From contig JAECZT010000011.1 of the NCBI GenBank assembly GCA_020055645.1, positions 1-64,000 of the forward strand: a DNA stretch of 64,000 bases, given 5' to 3'. This DNA is from Tomocerus qinae (lineage: Eukaryota; Arthropoda; Collembola; Entomobryomorpha; Tomoceridae). Positions 23,901 to 36,359 of the stretch are shown here, piece by piece. The position numbers and the translations under genes were made by a program. Numbering within the stretch: position 1 is the stretch's first letter; each line of letters starts with the position of its first letter. The notes beneath the pieces were generated by a model. The model did no database searches, was not told where the DNA came from, and worked only from the letters and a program-made list of their open reading frames with translations.

Positions 23901-26900
23901 CTAACAACACATGGTGCCTTAACAACACATGGTGCTTTAACAACACATGGTGCCTTAACAACACATGGTGCCTTAAAACCATATGGTGCCGTAACAACAC
24001 ATGGTGCCTTAACAAAACATGGTGCCTTAACAACATATGGTGCCTTAACAACACATGCTACCTTAACAACACATAGTGCCTTAACACCACATGGTGCTTT
24101 AACAGTACATGCTTCCTTAACAACACATGATGCCTTAAATATATGCGGTGCCTTAACAACACATGGTGCCTTGACAACACATGGTGCCTGATCAACACAT
24201 GGTGCCTTAATAATACATGGTGCCTTAACAACACATGGTGCCTTAACAACACATGGGGCCTTAAAACACATGGTGCCTTAACAACACATAGTGAATTAAC
24301 AACACATGGTTCCCTTATAACACATGGTGCCTTAACAACACATGGTGCCTTAACACCACATGGTGCCTTAACAACACATGGTGCCTTAACAACATATGGT
24401 GCCGTAACAACACATGGTGCCTTAACAACACATGGTGCCTTAACAACACATGGTGCCTTAACAACACATGGTGCCTTAACAACACATGGTGCCTTAACAA
24501 CACATGATGCTTTAACAACACATGGTGCCTTAACAACACATGGTGCCTTAAAACCATATGGTGCCGTAACAACACATAGTGCCTTAACAAAACATGGTGC
24601 CTTAACAACATATGGTGCCTTAACAACACATGCTACCTTAACAACACATGGTGCCTTAACAACACATGGTGCTTTAACAGTACACGGTTCCTTAACAACA
24701 CTTGGTGCCTTAACAGTACATGGTTCCTTAACAACACATGGTGCCTTAACAACACATGGTGCCTTAACAACACATGGTGCCCTAACAACACATGGTTCCT
24801 TAACAACACATGCTACCTTAACAACACATAGTGCCTTAACACCACATGGTGCTTTAACAGTACATGCTTCCTTAACAACACATGGTGCCTTAAATACATG
24901 CGGTGCCTTAACAACACATGGTGCCTTAACAACACATGGTGCCTTAACACCACATGGTGCCTTAACAACACATGGTGCCTTAACAACATATGGTGCCGTA
25001 ACAACACATGGTGCCTTAACAACACATGGTGCCCTAACAACACATGGTGCCTTAACAACATATGGTGCCGTAACAACACATGGTGCCTTAACAACACATG
25101 GTGCCCTAACAACACATGGTGCCTTAACAACACATGGTGCCTTAACAACACATGGTGCCTTAAATCCATATGGTGCCGTAACAACACATGGTGCCTTAAC
25201 AAAACATGGTGCCTTAACAACATATGGTGCCTTAACAACACATGCTACCTTAACAACACATAGTGCCTTAACACCACATGGTGCTTTAACAGTACATGCT
25301 TCCTTATCAACACATGGTGCCTTAACAACACATGGTGCCTCAACAACACATGGTGCCTTAACAACCCATGGTGCCTTAACAACACATGGTGCCTTAACAA
25401 CACATGGTGCCTTAACAACACATGGTGCCTTAATAACACATGGTGCCTTAACAACATATGGTGCCGTAACAACACATGGTGCCTTAACAACACATGGTGC
25501 CTTAACAACATATGGTGCCTTAACAACACATGGTGCCTTAACAACACATGGTGCCTTAACAGTACATGGTTCCTTAACAACACATGGTGCCTTAAATACA
25601 TGCGGTGCCTTAACAACACATGGTGCCTTAACAACACATGGTGCCTTAACAACACAAGGTGCGTTAACAACACAGGGTGCCTTAACAACACATGGTGCCT
25701 TAACAACACATGCTACCTTAACAACACATAGTGCCTTAACACCACATGGTGCTTTAACAGTACATGCTTCCTTAACAACACATGATGCCTTAAATACATG
25801 CGGTGCCTTAACAACACATGGTGCCTTAACAACACATGGTGCCTTAACAACATGTGGTGCCTTAACAACACATGGTGCCTTAACAACCCATGGTGCCTTA
25901 ACAACACATGGTGCCTTAACAACACATGGTGCCTTAACAACACATGGTGCCTTAACAACACATGGTGCCTTAACAACACATGGTGCCTTAACAACATATG
26001 GTGCCGTAACAACAAATGGTGCCTTAACAACACATGGTGCCTTAACAACATATGGTGCCTTAACTACACATGCTAACTCATCAACACATGGTGCCATAAC
26101 AACACATGGTGCCTTAACAGTACATGGTTCCTTAAAAACACATGGTGCCTTAACAACACATGGTGCCTTAACAACACATGGTGCCTTAACAACACATGGT
26201 GCCTTGACAACACATGGTGCCTGATCAACACATGGTGCCTTAATAATACATGGTGCCTTAACAACACATGGTGCCTTAACAAAACATGGTGCTTTAACAG
26301 TACATGGTTCCTTAACAACACATGGTGCCTTAAATACATGCGGTGCCTTAACAACACATGGTGCCTTAACAACATGTGGTGCCTTAACAACACATGGTGC
26401 CTTAACAACCCATGGTGCCTTAACAACACATGGTGCCTTAAATAGATGCGGTGCCTTAATAACACATGGTGCCTTAACAACACATGGTGCCTTAACAACA
26501 CATGGTGCCTTAACGGTGCCTTAACAACACATGGTGCCTTAACAACACATGGTGCCTTAACAACACATGGTGCCTTAATAACACATGGTGCCTTAACACC
26601 ATATGGTGCCGTAACAACACATGGTGCCTTAACAACACATGGTGCCTTAACAACATATGGTGCCTTAACAACACATGGTGCCTTAACAACACATGGTGCC
26701 TTAACAGTACATGGTTCCTTAACAACACATGGTGCCTTAAATAGATGCGGTGCCTTAATAACACATGGTGCCTTAACAACACATGGTGCCTTAACAACAC
26801 ATGGTGCCTTAACAACACATGGTGCCTTAACAACACATGGTGCCTTAACAACACAGGGTGCCTTAACAACACATATAGCCTTAACAACACATGGTGCCTT

Positions 26901-29805
26901 AACAACACATGGTGCCTTAACAACACATGGTGCCTTAACAACACTTGGTTCCCTAACAAGACATGGTGCCTTAACAACACATGGTGCCTTAAAAACACAT
27001 GGTGCCTTAACAACACAGGATGCCTTAACAACACGTGGTGCCTTAACAACACATGGTGCCTTAACAACATGTGGTGCCTTAACAACACATGGTGCCTTAA
27101 AAACTCTTGGTGCCTTAACAACACATGGTGCCTTAACAACATATGGTGCCTTAACAACACATGGTGCCTTAACAACACATGGTGCCTTAACAATACATGG
27201 TGCCTTAACAACATGTGGTGCCTTAACAACACATGGTGCCTTAACAATACATGGTGCCTTAACAACACATGGTGCCTTAACAACACATGGGGCCTTAAAA
27301 CACATGGTGCCTTAACAACACATAGTGAATTAACAACACATGGCTCCCTTACAACACATGGTGCCTTAACAACACATGGTGCCTTAACACCACATGGTGC
27401 CTTAACAACACATGGTGCCTTAACAACATATGGTGCCGTAACAACACATGGTGCCTTAACAACACATGGTGCCCTAACAACACATGGTGCCTTAACAACA
27501 CATGGTGCTTTAACAACACATGGTGCCTTAACAACACATGGTGCCTTAAAACCATATGGTGCCGTAACAACACATGGTGCCTTAACAAAACATGGTGCCT
27601 TAACAACATATGGTGCCTTAACAACACATGCTACCTTAACAACACATAGTGCCTTAACACCACATGGTGCTTTAACAGTACATGCTTCCTTAACAACACA
27701 TGATGCCTTAAATACATGCGGTGCCTTAACAACACATGGTGCCTTGACAACACATGGTGCCTGATCAACACATGGTGCCTTAATAATACATGGTGCCTTA
27801 ACAACACATGGTGCCTTAACAACACATGGGGCCTTAAAACACATGGTGCCTTAACAACACATAGTGAATTAACAACACATGGTTCCCTTATAACACATGG
27901 TGCCTTAACAACACATGGTGCCTTAACACCACATGGTGCCTTAACAACACATGGTGCCTTAACAACATATGGTGCCGTAACAACACATGGTGCCTTAACA
28001 ACACATGGTGCCTTAACAACACATGGTGCCTTAACAACACATGGTGCCTTAACAACACATGGTGCCTTAACAACACATGATGCTTTAACAACACATGGTG
28101 CCTTAACAACACATGGTGCCTTAAAACCATATGGTGCCGTAACAACACATAGTGCCTTAACAAAACATGGTGCCTTAACAACATATGGTGCCTTAACAAC
28201 ACATGCTACCTTAACAACACATGGTGCCTTAACAACACATGGTGCTTTAACAGTACAAGGTTCCTTAACAACACTTGGTGCCTTAACAGTACATGGTTCC
28301 TTAACAACACATGGTGCCTTAACAACACATGGTGCCTTAACAACACATGGTGCCCTAACAACACATGGTTCCTTAACAACACATGCTACCTTAACAACAC
28401 ATAGTGCCTTAACACCACATGGTGCTTTAACAGTACATGCTTCCTTAACAACACATGGTGCCTTAAATACATGCGGTGCCTTAACAACACATGGTGCCTT
28501 AACAACACATGGTGCCTTAACACCACATGGTGCCTTAACAACACATGGTGCCTTAACAACATATGGTGCCGTAACAACACATGGTGCCTTAACAACACAT
28601 GGTGCCCTAACAACACATGGTGCCTTAACAACATATGGTGCCGTAACAACACATGGTGCCTTAACAACACATGGTGCCCTAACAACACATGGTGCCTTAA
28701 CAACACATGGTGCCTTAACAACACATGGTGCCTTAAATCCATATGGTGCCGTAACAACACATGGTGACTTAACAAAACATGGTGCCTTAACAACATATGG
28801 TGCCTTAACAACACATGCTACCTTAACAACACATAGTGCCTTAACACCACATGGTGCTTTAACAGTACATGCTTCCTTAACAACACATGGTGCCTTAAAT
28901 ACATGCGGTGCCTTAACAACACATGGTGCCTTAACAACACATGGTGCCTTAACAACATGTGGTGCCTTAACAACACATGGTGCCTTAACAACCCATGGTG
29001 CCTTAACAACACATGGTGCCTTAACAACACATGGTGCCTTATCAACACATGGTGCCTTAACAACACATGGTGCCTCAACAACACATGGTGCCTTAACAAC
29101 CCATGGTGCCTTAACAACACATGGTGCCTTAACAACACATGGTGCCTTAACAACACATGGTGCCTTAATAACACATGGTGCCTTAACAACATATGGTGCC
29201 GTAACAACACATGGTGCCTTAACAACACATGGTGCCTTAACAACATATGGTGCCTTAACAACACATGGTGCCTTAACAACACATGGTGCCTTAACAGTAC
29301 ATGGTTCCTTAACAACACATGGTGCCTTAAATACATGCGGTGCCTTAACAACACATGGTGCCTTAACAACACATGGTGCCTTAACAACACAAGGTGCGTT
29401 AACAACACAGGGTGCCTTAACAACACATATAGCCTTAACAACACATGGTGCCTTAACAACACATGGTGCCTTAACAACACATGGTGCCTTAACAACACTT
29501 GGTTCCCTAACAAGACATGGTGCCTTAACAACACATGGTGCCTTAAAAACACATGGTGCCTTAACAACACATGATGCCTTAACAACACGTGGTGCCTTAA
29601 CAACACATGGTGCCTTAACAACATGTGGTGCCTTAACAACACATGGTGCCTTAAAAACTCATGGTGCCTTAACAACACATGGTGCCTTAACAACACATGG
29701 TGCCTTAACAACACATGGTGCCTTAACAATACATGGTGCCTTAACAACATGTGGTGCCTTAACAACACATGGTGCCTTATCAACACATGGTGCCTTAGCA
29801 ACACA
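14985..29805 (+). repeat. 18-bp satellite array, left block (~820 monomers)
   Basis: The monomer is ATGGTGCCTTAACAACAC in direct tandem array, about 44% GC. Many recurring variants are mixed in: TATGGTGCCG, TGTGGTGCC, CTTGGTTCCCTAACAAGA, ATGCTACC, AACAGTACATGGTTCC and AAATACATGCGGTGCC. Most units are exactly 18 bp, and 17-bp units (CCTTAAAACACATGG) recur at block boundaries. The first unit, ATGGTGTATTAACAACAC, recurs inside the array at the start of higher-order blocks. The block lies between LINE-A and LINE-B. All long ORFs here are hexapeptide-repeat artefacts. Confidence 0.98.
22482..29640 (+). repeat. Segmental tandem duplication of ~3.57-3.59 kb in the satellite
   Basis: Variant monomers in 22.48-25.3 kb recur in the same order in 26.07-28.9 kb. 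The offset is 3,591 bp up to about 23.28 kb and 3,573 bp after it. The 18-bp change is one extra monomer (ATATAGCC type) near 23281-23298. Beyond 28.9 kb the match resumes after roughly 160 bp of extra units. A short 11-bp unit near 22911-22932 is copied at 26502-26523. This is unequal exchange or a segmental copy of about 200 monomers. Confidence 0.85.
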
Positions 29806-32166
29806 CTTGCAATATTGACCGTTAGCCTTTTTTGATCACAGTATCTTTTCAACATATTAAGTTTTAATTGCAGAGACCTCGCTGAGGGCGCTAGTAAAAT
29901 TAAATCGTCTGCATACATGAGCAGGTGTATTCCATTTCCTCCCCCGATATAGATTTTAGAAAGTGAGCTTTTGTTGTATATGTCCTCAAGGTCATGCACG
30001 TAAAGACAAAATAACAATGGCGAGCATATCTCGCCTTGTAATAAACCTTGAGTGACTTTAATTGGATCAGTAAGACCATCAAACGCTTTAATTTTCATAA
30101 TTGCCTTGGTATAGAGCACCTGTAAAATATTTATTAGTTTAGAGCTCATATGGAGTGCCTCCAAAGTCTGCCACAGAAGATTAAAGTGTATTGAATCGAA
30201 ACAGCGTTCAAAATCCACGAACGCGGCAAATACATCATTATCAAGATATCGGAAGTTGTACTGTATAATGGCGTTTAATGCAAAAATGTGATCATCGCAT
30301 CCTCTCTCCTTACGAAAGCCAGCTTGTGCTTCTGGGATTATATCTTTTTGATCTGCCCATAAAGTCAATCTTGCAAGAATAATAAATGAGAACCATTTTA
30401 GTATGGTATTCAACATAGAGATGCCTCTATAATTTCTCGGGTTTTTTGGATCCCCCTTTTTAAAAATCAAAGCCACTTCAATTTCCGACCACTGCGCTGG
30501 CATTACTTCCCATTCAAGAACCTTGTTAAATAATTCGAGAGTAACGCCTTGCATCTGTTTGGGCATATTCTTTAAGAATTCGTTTTTAATTCCGTCATTT
30601 CCTGGGCTTTTGTTATTTTTAAGTCTTTTCGCCGCTATTGCTAACTCATCCTCGTTTATTGGACTGTCAAGTTCTGCTACTTTATAGGGATTAGGTCTGT
30701 ACATATTTTCTTCCTGTGACGGCATTACATCCCCGTAAAAGGCGTCCCACTCCGACTTACTGATAATATTGTCTTGTGTGCACTTTGGTCTGAAAGAATC
30801 AGCACACTTCCAAAAGTCGGTGTTATCTTTAAGGTTTGCTAACCGGTTTTTGATTTTGGTGTTGTGTGCTGATTTTTTCATGCCATACAAATGTTTTAGC
30901 TCAGATTTTAATTTATTGGCGTCTAGAGACAAATCAGAGCAAAATCCAGGTTTTCTACATTTCCGTCTAGCTGCATTGTATCTTTTCTTTAGGCTCTTGC
31001 ACTCCTTATCAAACCATGCTTGGTGATTTGATAAAGACTGTCTCACTAAGGGTACATTTTTCACCATATTACAATTATTAGCCACATGTTTGATACCTTT
31101 ACAAATATGACTATACAATACAGTTATATCGTTATCACAAGCTTCTAAGTAATTTAGATTGAGATTTAAATCGCACCATTCACTAAGTTTTGAATTAAAT
31201 TCCTGGGCTGATTGATTGTCCCACCGCAAAATTTCTTTAGTGATTGGTGTGCTATATTTATTGACATTTGTCAGCTGATTTGTAAAGATCACTTGGCAAA
31301 TGTTGTGGTCTGAGAGACCCACATCGTCAATTACTTTAAAGTCCATCACCAAAGGTATAAGGTTATTATTAACGGCAACAATATCATTAACGCTTTTACC
31401 TTGCGCTGCTGAATACGTGAATGCTCCCGGACTATCTGATACACATCGACCATTTAGGATAACAAGTCCCATATTGTCCAATGAGTTCAAGAGAACTTTA
31501 CCTCTAGAGTCCACCTTTAAGTCCTGCGAATTACGATTTTCTTGCACGTTGGAGTTTGTGCACACATTGGCATCGCAAAAACCGCCATGACCAATTCTCG
31601 AATTCAGATCGCCTCCTAGTATTATATAGACATTATTATATTTATCCATAATTTCTACAATACTCTCATCAAGTAAACTCATTACTATATTAACGTCTTT
31701 TTTTTTGATTTAAATATATATTAACAATTACAAATGAACAATTGTTTATTTTATCTTTTACCAGTATTATGATCCACAGATTCGTAATTTCTATTATATT
31801 TACTATAACTATTTCGTTTACTCTTACCAAAATTGCCAAACCACCGCTCGCGCGTCTCCTTTGCTTATCCTTAACTGCGCTACTGCAGATAGATTTGTAG
31901 TCAGCAAAGGGAGGAGGGAGCGAGAGATTACTATTGGAAGTTATCCAAGTTTCCGACAGGCATATGACTGGTATCTGTGAAAAAAATATCTTTTCCTTTA
32001 CATCCAAATTAAAAAAATTGGCAATTCCATTACAGTTCCAAAATGCTATAGAAAAGTTTTTGGCTTGATTTTCAAAATTATTATGAAGAGGGAAGGAGGT
32101 ATCAGATAAAGGGTAAAGAAAAGTATCATTGGTGGAGTCAGGATCAAAAGTGAACTCATCGTTACA
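29806..32166 (-). pseudogene. LINE-B ORF2: endonuclease-RT, frameshifted and truncated
   Basis: The frame follows the ORF1 TGA (CNDEFTFDP...). The endonuclease starts with SIAFWNCNGI and VICLSETW, and continues after a frameshift with LGGDLNSRIG and VGLSDHNI. The frameshift sits at a run of nine T at 31698-31706, a slippage-prone site. RT motifs are VALIFKKGDPKNPRNYRGIS, QAGFRKERG, AAFVDFERCFDSI, TQGLLQGEICSPLLF and catalytic MYADD, then LKRYCDQKRLTVNIA. There the LINE sequence stops and the same frame runs on into satellite hexapeptides (SVLLRHH...). The thumb and the whole C-terminal region, probably several hundred residues, are absent. The chimeric ORF beyond 29806 is not a real protein domain. 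The gene is dead. Confidence 0.88.
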
Positions 32167-33082
32167 TCATTGATTATTTTGTGTAGTTTGACGATGTACT
32201 GCTTCAATTTTGTCGTCTTTTCCAAGCACAAACATTTGGTCGTCAATGATTAACCGCAGTCCTGATACAGTGGCTTTCCTTCCTTCAAGTTTTGCCTTCT
32301 TCATTTCTTCTAACAGGATCTTTTTTACGCCTTTCTTCTTCTCGTGTTAGATCTGCCGATATATAGATTCTGTTTTTAGGTGGTTTTTGCGAATTAAACG
32401 ACTTTAATTTTTTGGCATTTTTCAGTACTTCTGCTTTATCTGAAACCCGGTCAAGTTTGACCAAATATTTAGGAACATCTGCATTTCTAGTTCGCAGCTG
32501 ATTGGCGCTGTCCACTCTTATGTCCACTTTTAACATTTATTGGAAAAAGGATTCCATTGCTTCCTTTGCTGAGTTGAAGTTATTTTTGTTAATAATAAGA
32601 CCACTTATAATTAGATTTTTTCGTTTTGCTTCAATTTGAAGAGATTCGGACTGGCGCCTGAGCAATCGGATTTCCTCCTCCTGATGTTCCACCTTGGTTT
32701 GAAGCGAGTCAACTTCTACTTCTAGGGTTTCAGTCTTTTCCTCTAGATTTCTGACTTTATTGACGATAGAATTCAAGTCTGCTTTGATTGAGTTTAACGG
32801 ATCCAAGATAGCACTTAATCCTGACTTGAACGCCCGTAAAGTAAGGCCGTCACTGTCATTGCCTTCAAACGCCGGGATTGTAAACGTGCTTTCGAAACTT
32901 AATAAATCAGAATTGTTGCCTTCCAGTCGTAATCGCTTTCCATGTTTTTCTGCTGTTGTTGGGGAAGAATCATATGATTTCTTATATTTATCAAACATTC
33001 CAGTATATTTGCTTCCTTCCGTATTTGGCGGTCGGGAGCAATTCTTTTACACGTGCGCAGAAGTCTGATCGTCCATATCCAT
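32167..33082 (-). pseudogene. LINE-B ORF1: coiled-coil/RRM-like protein, three lesions
   Basis: I place the start at the ATG at 33082-33080 (MDMDDQTSAHV), because the frame matches the main open stretch. A TAA at 33049-33047 follows 11 codons later. The next part, SRPPNTEGSKYTGMFDKYKK, leads to a long coiled coil (NSIVNKVRNLEEKTETLEVE and following heptads to about 32640) and the RRM-like start KNLIISGL. A second TAA at 32539-32537 splits the RRM-like domain; the same frame continues as MLKVDIRV. A frameshift at a short T run near 32320 then moves the C-terminal part (ATVSGLRLIIDDQMFVLGK) into the ORF2 frame, ending at TGA 32169-32167. It was an RNA-binding LINE ORF1 protein and is now broken. 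Confidence 0.78.
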
Positions 33083-33323
33083 AGTACCGTCTTGTTCTTC
33101 TTGGGATATTGAAGCACCAATTTTCGCAATTTTCTTCAGTTTGCCGTATATAATTGCTAGATTTTCGAATTGTTCAATTTTGAGAAAGGATTGAAGGGAA
33201 TGTTTCAGGCTAAATTAGTGATTGAAAAGATTTTAAATAATATTAATTTTAAATAAAACAAAAAATTTGAATGAGAGGTATAAAATGTATGTCCGCTTGC
33301 GTCAAATCTCCCGCTCCCCCCAC
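33083..33323 (-). other. LINE-B 5' UTR
   Basis: The minus strand begins GTGGGGGGAGCGGGAGATTT and reaches GCGGACATAC within about 35 nt. A GGACA near +28 to +32 would fit the downstream promoter element used by many arthropod LINEs, if transcription starts in the G run; this is inference. An A/T-rich stretch follows up to ORF1. Confidence 0.5.
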
Positions 33324-36300
33324 TGGTGACTTAACAGTACATGGTTCCTTAACAACACATGGTGCCTTAAATACATGCGGTGCCTTAACAACACATGGTG
33401 CCTTAACAACACATGGTGCCTTAACAACACTTGGTTCCCTAATAAGACATGGTGCCTTAACAACACATGGTGCCTTAACAACACATGGTGCCTTAACAAC
33501 ACATAGTGCCTTAACAACACATGGTGCCTTATCAAAACATGGTGCCTTAACAATATATGGTGCCTAAACAACACATGGTTCCTTAACATCACATGGTGCC
33601 TTAACAACACATGGTGCCTTAACAGTACATGGTTCCTTAACAAAACATGGTGCCTTAACAACACATGGTGCCTTAACAACACATGGTGCCTTAACAACAT
33701 ATGGTGCCGTAACAACATATGGTGCCTTAACAACACATAGTGCCTTAACAACATATGGTGCCTTGACAACACATGCTACCTTAACAACACATGGTGCCTT
33801 AACAACCCATGGTGCCTTAACAGTACATGGTTCCTTAACAACACATGGTGCCTTAACAGTACATGGTTCCTTAACAACACATGGTGCCTTAAATACATGC
33901 GGTGCGTTAACAACACAGGGTGCCTTAACAAAACATGGTGCCTTAACAACACATGGTGCCTTAACAACACATGGTGCCTTAACAGTACATGGTTCCTTAA
34001 CAACATATGGTGCCTTAACAACACATGGTGCCTAAACAACATATGGTGCCTTAACAACACATGCTACCATAACAACACATGGTGCCTTAACAACACATGG
34101 TGCCTTAACAGTACATGGTTTCTTAACAACACATGGTGCCTTAAACACATGCGGTGCCTTAACAACACAGGGTGCCTTAACAAAATATGGTGCCTTAACA
34201 ACACATGGTGCCTTAACAACACATGGTGCCTTAACAAGACATGGTGCCTTAACAACACATGGTGGCTTAACAACACATGGTTCCCTAACAACACATGGTG
34301 CCTTAACAACATATAGTGCCTTCACAACACATGGTGCCTTAACAACACAAGGTGCCTTAACAACCCATGGTGCCTTAACAACACATGGTGCTTTAACAAC
34401 ATATGGTGCCGTAACAACACATGGTGCCTTAACAACACATGGTGCCTTAACAACATATGGTGCCTTAACAACACATGGTGCCTTAACAACACATGGTGCC
34501 TTAACAGTACATGGTTCCTTAACCACACATGGTGCCTTAAATACATGCGGTGCCTTAACAACACATGGTGCCTTAACAACACATGGTACCTTAACAACAC
34601 ATGGTGCCTTAACAACACATGGTGCCTTAACAACACATATAGCCTTAACAACACATAGTGCCTTAACAACACATGGTGCCTTAACAACACATGGTGCCTT
34701 AACAACACTTGGTTCCCTAACAAGACATGGTGCCTTAACAACACATGGTGCCTTAAAAACACATGGTGCCTTAACAACACATGATGCCTTAACAACACGT
34801 GGTGCCTTAACAACACATCGTGCCTTAACAACATGTGGTGCCTTAACAACACATGGTGCCTTAAAACCTCATGGTGCCTTAACAACACATGGTGCCTTAA
34901 CAACATATGGTGCCTTAACAACACATGGTGCCTTAACAACACATGGTGCCTTAACAATACATGGTGCCTTAACAACATGTGGTGCCTTAACAACATGTGG
35001 TGCCTTAACAACACATGGTGCCTTAACAACACATGGTGCCTTAACAACATATGGTGCCTTAACAACAAATGGTGCCTTAACAACACATGGTGCCTTATCA
35101 ACACATGGTGCCTTAACAACACATGGTGCCTTAACAACACATGGTGCCTTATCAACACATGGTGCCTTAACAACACATGGTGCCTTAACAACACATGGTG
35201 CCTTAACAACACATGGTGCCTTAAAACACATGGTGCCCTAACAACACATGGTGCCTTAAAACACATGGTGCCCTAACAACACATGGTGTATTAATAACAC
35301 ATGGTTCCCTTACAACACATGGTGCCTTAACAACACATGGTGCCTTAACAACACATGGTGCCTTAACAACACATGGTGCCTTAACAACCTATGGTGCCGT
35401 AACAACAAATGGTGCCTTAACAACACATGGTGCCTTAACAACATATGGTGCCTTAACAACACATGCTAACTTATCAAATCATGGTGCCTTAACAACACAT
35501 GGTGCCTTAACAGTACATGGTTCCTTAACGACACATGGTGCCTTAACAACACATGGTGCCTTAACAACACTTGGTTCCCTAATAAGCCATGGTGCCTTAA
35601 CAACACATGGTGCCTTAACAACACATGGTGCCTTAACAACACTTGGTTCCCTAATAAGACATGGTGCCTTAACAACACTTGGTTCCCTAACAAGACATGG
35701 TGCCTTAACAACACATGGTGCTTTAAAAACACATGGTGCCTTAACAACACATGATGCCTTAACAACACGTGGTGCCTTAACAACACATCGTGCCTTAACA
35801 ACATGTGGTGCCTTAACAACACATGGTGCCTTAAAAACTCATGGTGCCTTAACAACACATGGTGCCTTAACAACATATGGTGCCTTAACAACACATGGTG
35901 CCTTAACAACACATGGTGCCTTAACAATAAATGGTGCCTTAACAACATGTGGTGCCTTAACAACACATGGTGCCTTAAGAACATATGGTACCTTAACAAC
36001 AAATGGTGCCTTAACAACACATGGTGCCTTATCAACACATGGTGCCTTAACAACACATGGTGCCTTAACAACACATGGTGCCTTATCAACACATGGTGCC
36101 TTAATAACATATGGAGCCTTAACAACACATGCTACCTTAACAACACATGGTGCCTTAACAACTCATGGTGCCTTAACAGTACATGGTTCCTTAACAACAC
36201 ATGGTGCCTTAACAGTACTTGGTTCCTTAACAACACATGGTGCCTTAAATACATGCGGTGCGTTAACAACACAGGGTGCCTTAACAAAACATGGTGCCTT

Positions 36301-36359
36301 AACAACACATGGTGCCTTAACAACACATGGTGCCTTAACAGTACATGGTTCCTTAACAA

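Larger units (their letters stand above)
29806..33323 (-). mobile_element. LINE-B: non-LTR retrotransposon, 3'-truncated inside ORF2
   Basis: On the minus strand: a G-rich 5' end (33323), ORF1 (33082-32167, damaged), ORF2 (32166 onward) with APE endonuclease and RT, then an abrupt end at 29806 directly after the RT palm. Satellite flanks both sides. The rest of ORF2, the 3' UTR and the tail are missing, whereas normal LINE copies lose the 5' end. The family differs from LINE-A (KKGDPKNPRNYRGISML, QAGFRKERGCDDHI, YADDLILLA); I do not assign a clade. Confidence 0.88.

Noticed and set aside
14985-29805. Telomeric repeat
   Set aside because: The 18-bp unit does not resemble TTAGG or other telomere repeats, and LINE and LTR sequence lies on one side with array on the other; position on the chromosome cannot be read.
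33271-33567. 99-codon frame with ATG running into the satellite
   Set aside because: It is antisense to the LINE-B 5' UTR for about 50 bp, then satellite.
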